Part shown: one piece after another, positions 1-11,064 of the stretch | Layout: every line of letters begins with the position of its first letter | How positions within the stretch are numbered: the stretch's first letter is position 1 | Assembly (NCBI GenBank): GCA_025403435.1 | Contig: CM046335.1 | Span: 5,051,101-5,115,100 of the forward strand | Direction: 5' to 3' | Source of the DNA: Artocarpus heterophyllus | Taxonomy: Eukaryota; Streptophyta; Magnoliopsida; Rosales; Moraceae | DNA length: 64,000 nucleotides | Program-made: the position numbers and the translations under genes | The notes under the pieces: model-generated | Seen by the model: the letters and a program-made list of their open reading frames with translations, nothing else | What the model was told of the DNA's origin: nothing | Database searches by the model: none

Positions 1-2640
1 GTGCTCCAGGATTGATCACGTCATAGGCAGCAAAAAGCCTGGAGTTTATCGCGATCTGCTTTGTAGCAACCACAAATTAGAGATATCATCTTTGAATTGT
101 TGTCATATTCACGGTAAGCTTGTGGATGGTCATGGAATGTGTGATGATTGCATCTTTTCATTCACTAGGATGAATTTATCGTATTCAGAAATGCAAAGGA
201 TTTTGGGTGGAAAGTTGGGAATGGATATTGGTGGTTCTGGTTTAAGAAGCTTGTTGCAAAATAGAGATTTTGTTCCTGTTTCTGGGGGTACAGCGCCATG
301 TTCTTGTTGTGGCAAGCTGTTGAGACCAAGAAAAATCGCACAAAGACTTTCTCTACCAAAATTATGTGGAACTGTGGTCCCTAAATCTAATATCTCTTTG
401 CCACCTTTGCCAAGTAATCGACGTTTACGTTGTTGGAATAGCTTCAAGAAGACAAGGAATAAATTTTGCGGTTCAATGGCTTCTCCTTGTGTGGGAAAAA
501 GTGCTTTTGATCCCTTGTATCATGTAGGGTACACAGAGTTGAAGATCAACTCTGACTCAGAATCTGAAGTTCCATTTTCTGATGAGGACGATGATATTAG
601 GAATGCTATTTGTGAAAATAGCAAATCTAAGAATGATTTTGCAGTTTCACATCCTTCAGAAAATCCATCTGAAGCGCCATCCAATGATTTTATTTCAGCA
701 AAAATAACTAGTTTCCCTCACGAGTCTAAGTCTTTGCTTTCAGATCTCTGTGTGCAGCCTGATGTTAGCAAGGATCATCATGCGGCTTTTGATGGTGCTA
801 CTGCCGATTTTGTGGGTGAACTTAGATGGCAGGAAGTCCATCAAAAGCCTGATCACTATAAACTGCCCGAGCTAATTTTATTGGATGAAATCCCCAAATC
901 ATCAAATGTTATTGGAATTCCATACAAAGAGTCTGTTGAGAAGAAGCTCAAATTTCCTCTCCGACAAGTTGATGATTCTTTAGGAGGGTTTGATCTTATT
1001 ACTTTTGATGACAATCTCTCATTAGTTGGAGCATCATCGGTGAAGTGTAAGATCTCTCTCTTCCTCTTTAGGTGCGTATGAATGTGCACAAAAAGATTTG
1101 TACGTGACTAACTCCTATTTGAAATGGTTTTTTGGCAGATGTCTCTGGAACAAGTGATCTTGGACAAGAATCCATTGACAACCACAAGGAAGTTCTGAAG
1201 TCACTAAGTACACCATCTGCAACATCAGTCAAAGCTGATCAGTTTGATAATTATCCAGCTTCTGTAAAGCCAGGACATGTTGATACTAATGATTTGTGCG
1301 AACCAGCTGGGAGTTATGTGGAACAAGAAACATCTGCTTTTGTATCTGAAATACCAATCACGAGAGAACCTGATACACTTGATGAGGAACCGAGACTGTT
1401 GTTATCTGTATCTAAAGATACTTTAGATCAAGTGTCTGATTTATCACCAAAGAATAGAACACTTGGAGAACAGGGTCATGGAGAGGAAGTACATGTGACT
1501 TCCAGTTCCAATGAAATTCAGATGCTTCGAAAGTCAGCTTCAGTGGAATCCAGTCTTGAATCTCTGGATGTACCAATTGTCAGCGACATTGAGGGTGAAA
1601 GTATTGTTGATCGGTTGAAAAGACAAGTTGAGTGTGACAAAAAATGCATCAAGACTTTGTATAAAGATTTAGAAGAAGAGAGGAATGCGTCTGCAGTTGC
1701 TGCGAATCAGGCAATGGCAATGATTACAAGATTGCAGGAAGAAAAAGCAGCACTCCATATGGAGGCCCTTCAGTACTTGAGAATGATGGAAGAGCAAGCA
1801 GAGTATGATGTAGATGCACTTGAAAAGGCGAACGATCTACTTGCTGAAAAGGAAAAGGAGATGCAAGATATGGAAGCAGAGCTAGAACTTTACAAGTTGA
1901 ATGTACCAGATGAAACAATAATGGGAGATTTGTGTGAAGGGACTTTTGAATTGAATATCAAGAGCAAGAAAGTGGAGAATGGTGATGTACCCTGCCAAGA
2001 CGATACGAGTCTTCCTTTAAAGCCGATGATGGATGAGATGTCCAGAAATGGCAAGAAATCTTTTGCTGCCGAAAGTCCACGGTTAGAATTTGAAGATGAA
2101 AAGTCGTACATTTCACAATGTTTGCAGAACTTGAAGATGAAGCTTCACCAAATTTCTTGTAATAGGGCTTTCTCCATTTTACCTAATGGTGGGCATTCTA
2201 AAATATTTGCAGATGATAGGCTCAAAGGAGAAGAGTCACCTAAAAACGAGGATATTCTGTTGAGTAGTCAGGTTGAAGAACATGATTCATCTATGAAACA
2301 AGATTTACATTTGTGTAATGGAAGAACTTCAGTTTTAGAAGATGTGACTGCTTCGAATGGTGACAATTCTTCCTCAAGCAAAGCAAATCAACATTATGAT
2401 TGCAACGGCCAAAATGATTCTCCTGGCCAAAGAGAAGTTAGTTTGGTTGCTCTAGAAAATGAAATCTTGGACCTCAATGACAGGTTGGAAGCTTTGGAAG
2501 CTGATCATGATTTTCTTCAGCATATGCTTCACTCTCTTCAAAATGGAAATGAGGGACTGCAATTTATACGAGAAGTAGCTTATCAGCTTCAAGAATTGGG
2601 GAAACTCGGTATAAGATTAAGAAGTCAGACCGCTCCTTAA
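1..2640 (+). CDS. GTD-binding (DUF593) myosin-binding protein, 3' part
   Basis: The reading frame is already open at base 1, so the 5' end lies outside the window. Exon 1 runs to 1046 and exon 2 is 1139-2640. The 92-bp intron (GTAAGA donor at 1047, GGCAG acceptor at 1138) is in phase 1 and joins the two frames. The N-terminal visible part has Cys/His pairs (CCHIHGK, GMCDDC) usual in this family. The segment encoded by about 1597-1896, from ESIVDRLKRQ to EAELELYK, is the coiled-coil GTD-binding domain. In the family this domain binds the globular tail of class XI myosins and so tethers vesicles to the actin motor. A second short coiled coil lies near the C-terminus (EILDLNDRLEALEADH). Acidic, Ser-rich spacers separate the domains. 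Any membrane segment expected at the N-terminus is not in view. An intron at 2662-2761 probably lies in the 3' UTR. Family assignment is firm; the exact paralogue is not. Confidence 0.88.
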
Positions 2641-3240
2641 GTTTGAATCAATTGCAACATGGTAAGCTTTTGACATGGATTATATCAACAAAGATTTTCT
2701 TCTTGAGGCATGTTTAGTGTGATAAGTTAATCTATAGAATTTATGCATTTATCATTTACAGTGTTTCACAGATGTACACCAAGACACGAGGCAGAAACCG
2801 GAATACAGGTCGAGTTCATCATAGCTCAGCATTTGTGGAAAAAAGTTGGAAGAGCAAAAGCTACTTTCTCGTAGCTGGCTCACCAATTTTGACAAATCAA
2901 AACAAGGTTTTCATGAACAGAACAGGTACTGTTTAAAGTTCTCAGCAAGCACACACACACCAAAAAAAAAAAAAAAGAGCACTCTGAACTATGATTGTTC
3001 TAGTTAGAAGAGCCGGTGGATGGGAGTTCTTTTTATTATTATTATTATTTTTTTTTTTGGTTTGGGGTGAGGTTGTAAAGTGGGTACATCTTTGTAGTTC
3101 ATGTTTCTTGGTCCCAATGTTGGGTTCCTCTGTAAATTCGAAAAGATCGTGATTTTGATGTTTGCAGCAAATATAAACGAGTAAACTCCAGATTTTTTAT
3201 TTTTTATTTTTTGGTTTTCCAATGAAGACATTAAATGGAG
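2641..3240 (+). other. Probable 3' UTR with an intron
   Basis: After the stop codon of the myosin-binding gene, GGTAAGC at 2661 and TTTACAG ending at 2761 look like a spliced 3'-UTR intron of about 100 bp. The following sequence to about 3230 is T-rich and holds no ORF of note. The polyadenylation site is not determined. Confidence 0.4.
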
Positions 3241-4834
3241 TTTGTTAATTTAGCATTTCTTTGCGTTTTTTTTACCTTTTAATTCTTTCTCAACAAGTCG
3301 TAAGACAACTTAATAATAATAACCTGTTCAGTCTTCACGGGCTCCCATCGTCAAGTGACAACTATTTATTTTAGGATATATGATGCTGTCACCTTTTAAA
3401 ATTGTTGCATATCTACAATTTACCTTTTGAATTTTTTATTTTAACAAATTACTCTTTAAATTTACTTTAAATTAATAAATTTATAGCAAATCATCCTTAA
3501 TGATAATAATTTTAAGTTTTTAACCAAAATTGACATATAATTAGCACATAAATAATTGATTATTAATATAAATAGTCATTTTTATATACTTTAACCTAAA
3601 TTTATTGTGATTAATATGCTTTATCAAGATAAAAAAAATTTTAATTAACTTTGTTAAACTATAAATTATATAAAAAAATCCTTTTATATTTTTAAAAAGA
3701 CTCATATGAAAATTACATATCAATTTTACTAAAAAACTTAAAATTTCTATTAATAAGATTTGATTTGTTATAAATTTATAAATTTAAGAGGTAACTTATT
3801 AAAATTAAAAGTTCAGCTAATAAATTGCTAATATGTTACGAGTTCAAAAGCAACAGTATCAAATACCATTTATTTTATTGTTATTTCTTTTCCATTAACT
3901 GTGCAAGTAGCAATTGTTTGATTGGCTGCACAGGTTTTCCTATTCTACCGTTCCAACCCCCAAAATGTGCTTTGCCACAGCTTTAATCGCAACTTTTTAG
4001 AGCTTCTAGCAACATGAGCATTCTTCCAAAAATATCTCTAGTTAATGGAATAAAGAAATTATTTGCGTAAGCATGGAACTTGGCGTTGACTTTTTAATGT
4101 ATTAAACTTAAATATATAAAACTGTAAGGCTCACTTGTCATCTTAGATCGGATACATATATTATACGTATACCGTCATGCGTAGATAAACATAACATGTG
4201 ATTGCTTCCATTGTGAAAGAAATCCACCCATGAGTTCTTTTATTATTATTATTATTATTGTTTTTTTTTTTTTTTTTTCAATTGGCGGAGGACATTGGAA
4301 CTTTTGGAGTGATTTAAGGACAGCGTTCATCTTCACTTTGCCCAAAAATTTTGGGTTTTAATTTTTGCCCCAATTGGAATCATTGTCAAACTATTTTTTT
4401 GTTACCATATGTTTTTTTTTAATGTTTATTAACACCAATTGCTCTTAAATTTTAAAGTATCTCTCACTTTACCCCTTTAATTTTAAAAATTATCACTTTA
4501 CCTCCTGCACTTTCATAGCTCTTCACTTTGCCATTTGAACTTTGAAAATCATCACTTGGTCTCTTGAATTTGTAAAACTCCTTACTTTGTCCTTTGAAAT
4601 TTTAATTTTTTGTTTAAAGATAAAGAGATATTGTAAAATAATAGATAAAATCTTTTTTTTTTGCCTTTATAAGTGACCTATGTGTAAATCATATGAGATT
4701 AATTACGTTTCTTTAAATAACAAAATCGAAAATTCAAAAGGACAAAGTGGTGATTTTTGAAGTCTAGAAACAAAATAAAAAGCTTTGAAGGTTCTAAGCA
4801 TAAAGTGGTAATTTTAAACTCAAAAGGCAAAAGA
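3241..4834. other. AT-rich intergenic DNA; degenerate foldback at its right end
   Basis: No gene is visible. From about 4440 to 4834 there are repeated phrases of the type TCACTTTRCC, and their reverse complements (AAAGTGGTGATTTT and similar) occur at 4740-4830. This suggests an old inverted-repeat or MITE-like sequence. The cargo retrotransposon inserted at its right edge. Confidence 0.35.
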
Positions 4835-4839
4835 TTTAA

Positions 4840-6806
4840 TGTAACGCCCCTATATGGGGGTTAACAGTTTTTAATGAGATAAAATAAAATAAATAATAAA
4901 AGTAAAACCTTAAAAATTAAAATTTGTCCGGGACTTAAATGAAAACTCTCAACTCAAAAATAAAAATATAAACGATAAATAAACCACAGTTTTAAATGTA
5001 GCACCTTAAATTTAATAATATAAACTGTTGTCATCATCATTTTAACCCTCAACACATTGTAATACAGTCACAGAAAGTAACAATTGATGCTTACATTATC
5101 ATGAAGAACATTCTCAACGATTGAAGCAGTTCCAATGTAATATAGCTACATCACTTCCTCAACTATATTTCTCGTAGCCACCTTACACTTAGTGAGTCCT
5201 GAAAAGATATAAACATAAGGGAATGAGCAACACTATGCTCAGTAGAGAAAGCCATTACTCACCTCTATCATTACCACATTAAAATCTGCATGGTTAGTAA
5301 GTCACATCATATTTCAGATTATGAGGTTTATTATGATCACATCTTATGGATACCGTAGTTAATCATTACCAAGTATCATAATTACACATTTATACAAATA
5401 TTACCAATCATCATTGTTCCTAGGTATCCATGTTAAATTGAGTATCACTCAACTCATCGAAACCCAAGTGGGCGCACTTGATCACCCCATAAACATTCCA
5501 AGGGTGTTCCGGTGAGGGGACATCAAGCCCCGAGTCCTCACCAAATCAATTCCTGTACAGTGTGTTCTGGGACTTTCAACCCAAGGAAGCGTCATCGCCT
5601 TCCCCCTACTTTACCTTTTAGGGTATTCATGCCCAAGGACGTAACCGTCGCCCTTTTCATGTCTCACAATTTCTCTATATTAAATCATTATTAATAGAGT
5701 TAATTTTCCTAACCATGCTTCTCAATTTATAACATGTGTCAATTCATTATGTTCCTCGCCGTACAATACAAGACGAGTCCATGTCATAGTTTCATATGTG
5801 ATACACATATAATATCAGTTCAACATAGATATATATATATTGCGGCAAAACAATCAATTTTAATTCTATAAAAACCTCACAAAAGATGAGTAATAGAATC
5901 CCTACCTTTCAAGCTTATCAACAGTCTCTTAATCCTGGAATCAATTAACGTTAGCTCCATACTCCCTTGATCCTAAGGCGTGCATAAGGACAATTAAAAC
6001 TAAAGCACAACATACAACTACATTCATAAAATTTATTTTAATTTAATCTTAGAATTTCAAGAAATAACCACTGCCCATAGAGGTATTACAAAGTTTAACA
6101 ATATAAATTTTCTGTCTAGGGCATATACACTTAGACTTCATACATATGCTCCAAAATAGCAACAAACATAAACTTAGGTTTAAGAACGCAAATTTGAATA
6201 ATCCTTTAGTATAAAAGAAAATTTATAAATGAAAAACTAAATTTGTTCATAAGATTCTAACCTCGGATTATGGTTAGTTGGAAGCTTGAAATGGCTTCAA
6301 AACAGGTTCTTTTACTTCGGTATAACTGAAATTCTTGCTCAAATGGAGGTGATGGTGGCTGATTTTTATGGCTGCCTTGAAGAAGTTCTCTAAGTATTTT
6401 GCTTCAGCAAAGAAATGAGAAGAAGAGTGTGGGAACCGTGGAAGAAAAAGGAAGAAAAGATGAAGTCTTTGAAAAGAAGTGATAGAAACAATTATAGAGG
6501 AGACATGTTGAAGCATGTCACGGAGGAAATAAAGAAAATGAGGGTCAAGAGTAGTTGGAAAAGATATCCTTATGTCTCATCTAAAGACTTTAACACACAT
6601 AATGCCAATATGACATTTTTGAGATTTATTAGAAGTTCTAAGGCTTTTTAGTAATCATACTAAATAAATATAGGAGAATTTTAGAAAATTTAAAAATAGA
6701 TAAAAATAAATATTATAAAATAAATTTAAATGAAGCAATTTTTTTTTATACATTAAAAATTAATTTAATTACCTCAATACCCGTTAGGAGAATAACGGGT
6801 GTCACA
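4840..6806 (-). repeat. 3' LTR of the cargo element
   Basis: Pairs base for base with 11065-13031 at an offset of 6225; the only difference I found is 6481. Both ends carry short palindromes: CCCCTATATGGGG near 4848, and ACCCGTTA (6779-6786) pairing with TAACGGGT (6793-6800). Small ORFs inside (5512-5694, 6274-6516, 6415-6651) are not recognised and probably not genes. Confidence 0.93.
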
Positions 6807-6824
6807 GCTCTACCCCCCTTAAAG
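6807..6824 (-). other. Polypurine tract of the cargo element
   Basis: On the minus strand this reads CTTTAAGGGGGGTAGAGC directly before the 3' LTR, preceded by GACGAAATTTC. This arrangement is usual for the plus-strand priming site of plant chromoviral elements. Confidence 0.75.
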
Positions 6825-7480
6825 AAATTTCGTCCTCGAAATTTCAATTCTAGCAATACTAGTAAAAATTATGATTCCACTATGATTCCAATTCTGAGTC
6901 TAAACCGTTAATGTTGTTTGTCCTCCAAATTTAGGTTATCGTATCTCCACTTATTTACTTGCATAATAAATCTTACTCCTAAATCCCTCAATGAAAGTAT
7001 TTCTGACAAGTTTCAACTTATAACACCGTATAATAGTTTAAGAATCTGATCAGGCATACATATTGATCATACCATGATTCCAGTCCTTCATTGTCCATGG
7101 ACTGTGATTTACAATCACATTTAAGGAGATTGCCAGAGAAATTTTATATACTTCATCTTTAGGTTCCTTTTCCTTTTTGAGTAAGGAAAAGTCAAATATA
7201 TTTGATTTCATACCTCAACTAATAAACTAAAACATAATCATAAAACATATATCACAAACGCTTTTATTCAAAACTATACATTAAACTTACTCATAGAGAT
7301 ATTAAACGGAATCTCAGAGTTGCAAACATACCCGGCATATTTTTCATTAAACAGCTATCCTCATGAAACAAACATTCAACCCAAATAATATACTCATATT
7401 TCATATGGAATATCCCCATAACTGACTCTGGTACTTCCACATAATATTAACAGAATATTACACATTACAAACATAATACG

Positions 7481-7629
7481 GATACGTTTCGAGAGTACAA
7501 GGCACTCCGTATACCAGCTATCCATATCATGCATGCTTAGAGGATACAAAAACATCGATAAACAAAAGATCGGACCTTAAGAAGGATGCGTTTCGAGAGC
7601 ATCAAGTACTCCGTATCCAGCCATCCCGG
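7481..7629. repeat. Imperfect direct repeat inside the cargo element
   Basis: Two copies of about 45 bp, 7481-7527 and 7585-7629, share GTTTCGAGAG and ACTCCGTAT with a few substitutions. They lie in the 3' untranslated part of the element, downstream of the LOG-like ORF. The spacer between them holds nothing recognisable. Confidence 0.6.
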
Positions 7630-7761
7630 CATTAGGCTCAATGAATCTAAAAGATTGAACAACGACGTACCACAAGAAACGCAGAATACAAGGCAAACGG
7701 TTATTCGTAACACACGAAATACGGACACACATGCCTACATGCCAAAGATAAAACAAAAAGA

Positions 7762-8412
7762 TTACAGATGGAGATTCAAATCAATTGGCCGCTCTCGGCT
7801 TTCCCTTTCCCATTCAAGCTTGGATGTTGCAGTGTCGGATTCTGGATGTATGATTTGCATTTTATCTATCAATTCCTCAGCTGTTGAAGCAGTGACAAAG
7901 ATTTGTCTCTCCGATTCTGTAGTGATGTTTTCTTCCACAGCGTAATCTAGAAATTTCAAAAGACCGTCATAAAAACCCTTTACGTTCAGCAGACCCAAAG
8001 GTTTGGAATAAAAGCCCAACAATTGCCCACAAGCAACTATAAATATTTCCTCAAGAGTACCTAGACCACCAGGTAATGCTATAAAAGCATCAGAATTATA
8101 GATTATGTCTTTAAAATTTTTAGGGATACTCCTGACTCCTTCTCCCTTACCTATGGCTTCCTTACAAAGGTTTCCTTCAACTGGAATATGAGGCCAAATT
8201 CTTACATCAGTAGCGTCGCTAGACCTAGCTGCTAGTGCCATATTTACCATCATTTTTATACTACCACCTCCATAGATTATGTTAATCTTTTTGCGTGCTA
8301 GGACTTGCCCTAAGTGATTTGCAGCTTCTAAATAAGCTTTATCTTTTCCAAAGCTGGAACCACAAAAGACACAGACATTCTTTATTTTCTTCGTGGACTG
8401 GGAGGTAGACAT
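7762..8412 (-). CDS. LOG-like cytokinin riboside 5'-monophosphate phosphoribohydrolase (retrotransposon cargo)
   Basis: A 216-residue protein starting at the ATG at 8412; an upstream in-frame GTG at 8451 is a less likely start. LOG enzymes release active cytokinin base from the riboside monophosphate in the cytosol. Seen here: the N-terminal strand NVCVFCGSS (residues 12-20), the GGG loop (48-50), and the nucleotide-site motif PGGLGTLEE (114-122), followed by KPLGLLNV. Length matches plant LOGs. Host LOG genes have several introns; this copy has none, which suggests capture through an mRNA. Oddities: the usual GLMG after the GGG loop reads IKMM, and the usual MHxRK segment before DAFIALPGG reads NFKDIIYN, so the conserved Arg is absent. 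Activity is therefore uncertain. It lies 642 nt downstream of the zinc-finger ORF on the same presumed transcript. Confidence 0.9.
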   Translation of the reverse strand: MSTSQSTKKIKNVCVFCGSSFGKDKAYLEAANHLGQVLARKKINIIYGGGSIKMMVNMALAARSSDATDVRIWPHIPVEGNLCKEAIGKGEGVRSIPKNFKDIIYNSDAFIALPGGLGTLEEIFIVACGQLLGFYSKPLGLLNVKGFYDGLLKFLDYAVEENITTESERQIFVTASTAEELIDKMQIIHPESDTATSKLEWERESRERPIDLNLHL

Positions 8413-9054
8413 ATTTGGTTTATAGAAGTGGTTGCTTAATGTCTGCTCCACTTAGACTTCGGGTTCTACATGAGTTTTAAAGATGAGAAATATACAAAAA
8501 GGGCTAAAGAGATAGACGAGTAGGTAATGAAAAGGTAATCCAAAGATTTAAACAAAATCTTGTGCGGATAAGAAAGTAAGATAAGGTGATTGATAGTTTA
8601 CAGAAAATCTGATTCACTTTTTGAAAAAGATTAGACTCTAATTGTATAACTTTTGACAATTGAGAACAATTTGACAGAAGACCCTCATGACACAACTGTA
8701 GACTTTTTGACAAATATACACCAAGTCTAGAAATTTAATATAAACGACAAATACTGTAGAACTTTTGAAATTTGAGACACAAATCTTGAAATATCTGGAT
8801 AAGCTTTTCAAAATTCAAACATATTACTGTACTGTATGTGACGTGTCTGATAAGATAATATATTTTATTATATATATATTTAAGAAAATCATAAATTAAA
8901 TAAGATATTAACACTTACTGTATCAATCTAATAATCACAATTATTTCAAACACAAAAGCAAATATTCTGAGTAAAAGAAAAACACAAACTGTTGAACATC
9001 AGCTAAAACTGCTTCAAATAAGTAAAGACTAAATAACCTTTATAGAGTGATGAC
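8413..9054 (-). other. Spacer between the two cargo ORFs
   Basis: AT-rich DNA of 642 bp between ORF1 and ORF2. A 69-codon frame at 8504-8713 shows no recognisable motif. No intron or internal promoter can be argued with confidence. Confidence 0.4.
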
Positions 9055-9576
9055 TTATTCCCCATCCAGTTTTCTTATGGCTTGACAAACAGGATCTAGA
9101 AATACCATATTCCTGAGGCGTTGTCTTTCTGTATAAAATTTAGGCCAGAGTTTAAAAATAGCTCCTTGAACATATCCACTAGGGTGACCGTGGAGAGGAG
9201 GATGGATGCTATCCAAGTTCTCCTTTGAAAGTCCATCCCTACAAAACCTTATTTTATCCTCTCTATTCGTAGACATATAACCAGGTGAAGTACATTTACC
9301 GTTACAATTTTGTCTTCCACATTTGTTACAAGTGACCACGATGGCACGAGCTCTTCTTTTCATTGCACTACGACTGGTACCCGTTCCTGGTAAACCGACA
9401 TCTTGACTAAAGTCACTCGGACGGATTTTCCCCTCTATTAACATTCTCACATCACAAGGGATACCAAAACGCATAAGAATCCACAATCGAGTAATTCTAG
9501 CCTTGTATTTCTTTCTAAGAATCTTTTGGGAGAGTGATGGGAAATACTTTCTCAGGTGTTGGTACTTTGGGTCCAT
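9055..9576 (-). CDS. Cysteine-rich zinc-finger protein resembling carlavirus nucleic-acid-binding protein (retrotransposon cargo)
   Basis: A 173-residue ORF with a true ATG at 9576 and a TAA stop. Seen: a Trp/Leu-rich segment around residues 28-47 (RLWILMRFGIPCDVRMLI), then GTGTSRSAMKRRARAI (64-79), then a C-x2-C-x4-C-x3-C finger with Cys 83, 86, 91 and 95, then a KIRF...GLS...IHP tail. The order of hydrophobic start, GTSR, arginine-rich patch and compact four-Cys finger followed by PG is that of the small 3'-proximal cysteine-rich proteins of carlaviruses and relatives (Viral_NABP family). Those proteins bind nucleic acid, can enter the nucleus, and suppress silencing or alter host transcription. 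The N-terminus and a C-terminal extension of about 60 residues are longer than usual. No replicase, triple gene block or coat-protein sequence lies nearby. It could instead be a host zinc-finger protein; I judge the viral resemblance likely but unproven. Confidence 0.55.
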   Translation of the reverse strand: MDPKYQHLRKYFPSLSQKILRKKYKARITRLWILMRFGIPCDVRMLIEGKIRPSDFSQDVGLPGTGTSRSAMKRRARAIVVTCNKCGRQNCNGKCTSPGYMSTNREDKIRFCRDGLSKENLDSIHPPLHGHPSGYVQGAIFKLWPKFYTERQRLRNMVFLDPVCQAIRKLDGE

Positions 9577-11025
9577 GATGAGATGAAAGAAGAGTAAATA
9601 GAAATGAAAAATTAAGATAGTAAATTGCAGAATCCTAGAATTCCTTCTTCTTTTGGAGGAAAAGAAGAATTTCTAATGAAAAAGAAGAGGATTTGCGATT
9701 TAGAGAAAAAATAACAAATTAAGAGAGAAAAAGTGAACTTGGAGAAATAAGGTCTTACGCACAGTAAACGTATATGTAAACAATAATTAAACCACTGTAT
9801 ATGACACGTATAGAGACCACGTGGGAGAGACAGTGTGAATCAAACTGATTTAAGATTTGAACTAGGCCCAAATGTTCTAAGTTGAAAATGGTCAGGTTGT
9901 TTCGGGCCTTAACACATTTAGAACAAGTTAAATAACAAACATAAAATTGAAAACCAATTCGTATGAATCTTAAACCCAATTCAAAGCCCACTATAGATAA
10001 AGTTAATTATGAACAACAAATCTAATTTAACGACAACAAGGATCTTCCTGAATGATATTTAAAATCATTTCATAACAACATAATCTTCCAGCAACTAGAA
10101 TAATTTTGTTTTAATCAAAACCTTATTGAACAATACATACACCCATATGTTATTCATAATACTTAACATCTATCAATGGATTCATCATCATTACTACCAA
10201 GGGTTTAGAATGCGACTAACCTTGAAATCAATACGATTTACGTCTTCCAACATAGACCATATCAATGAGCAAAGACACTAGATGTTACTACTTAAGAACA
10301 TCTACAATCCCCACAATTCTACTTATACAATATATAATTTCCTCATATAACAAAACCTTAGGTAACCAAAAGATTCACTGATACACTTAAATACAATGTA
10401 CGTAACAAAATATTCCAATTTTGAGATTCATGCATTCTAGACTTTACACAGTCTCAATAGACCAAAAGTCTAACATTTATCTCTCTCAAAATTCAACACC
10501 ATGATTCCCAACTTATATCATATTCCTCAAATATATAGAACTTTTAAGAAAAGACATTGACACTTATGTGCTCCATCGAATCCACACATAATCATTACTT
10601 AGGTTTGAATCAATTACGAAAAATTTGGCATATCTATGTCAAACTTTAAAATCAATAAGTCAAGCCTTATATTTCTTATTGTCTTTCACGAGACAAAAGG
10701 CTCTTAAATCCTCGTATCTATACAAATTTCTCATCGTTTATACGAATTAAATATGCTTATAGATCCAAATATTATACGAATCTCTCATAAGCATTCTACT
10801 TATAAACTCATTCCATATAATTATCATTCCCTCATAACTATTAATACTTTCCTTCTATGTAATTATTGTACTCATATAACTATTGATATTTTCATTCTAT
10901 GGCCTTTCCATGTTACATCCTTCTAGACTGTATAAATCAATGTGAAGGTTCATTTTGATGATGACAATGAAAATTCAGCTTCAAAACCATCTCAAAAATA
11001 TATTTTTTAAAGTGGTGCTACACTC
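9577..11025 (-). other. Leader region of the cargo element
   Basis: About 1.45 kb between the primer site and ORF1. I see no gag remnant and no convincing ORF; a 78-codon frame at 9755-9991 has no recognisable motif. It may contain packaging signals for trans-supplied Gag. Confidence 0.45.
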
Positions 11026-11046
11026 CCTAGGTTAACCGAACCTAGG
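11026..11046 (-). other. Perfect 8-bp hairpin beside the primer-binding site
   Basis: CCTAGGTT (11026-11033) and AACCTAGG (11039-11046) form a stem with a 5-nt loop immediately downstream of the primer site on the minus strand. Each arm contains the self-complementary hexamer CCTAGG. Confidence 0.6.
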
Positions 11047-11057
11047 CTCTGATACCA
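11045..11057 (-). other. Primer-binding site (initiator-Met tRNA)
   Basis: On the minus strand this reads TGGTATCAGAGCC, complementary to the 3' end of plant initiator methionine tRNA, seven bases inside the 5' LTR. It fixes the element's orientation. Confidence 0.88.
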
Positions 11058-11064
11058 AAAATTC

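Noticed and set aside
5512..6651. ORFs inside the cargo LTRs as genes
   Set aside because: They are short, overlap on both strands, show no domain, and recur in the other LTR only because the LTRs are duplicates.
8413..8451. Upstream GTG start for the LOG-like ORF
   Set aside because: GTG is a poor start in plants. The ATG at 8412 gives the normal LOG length.
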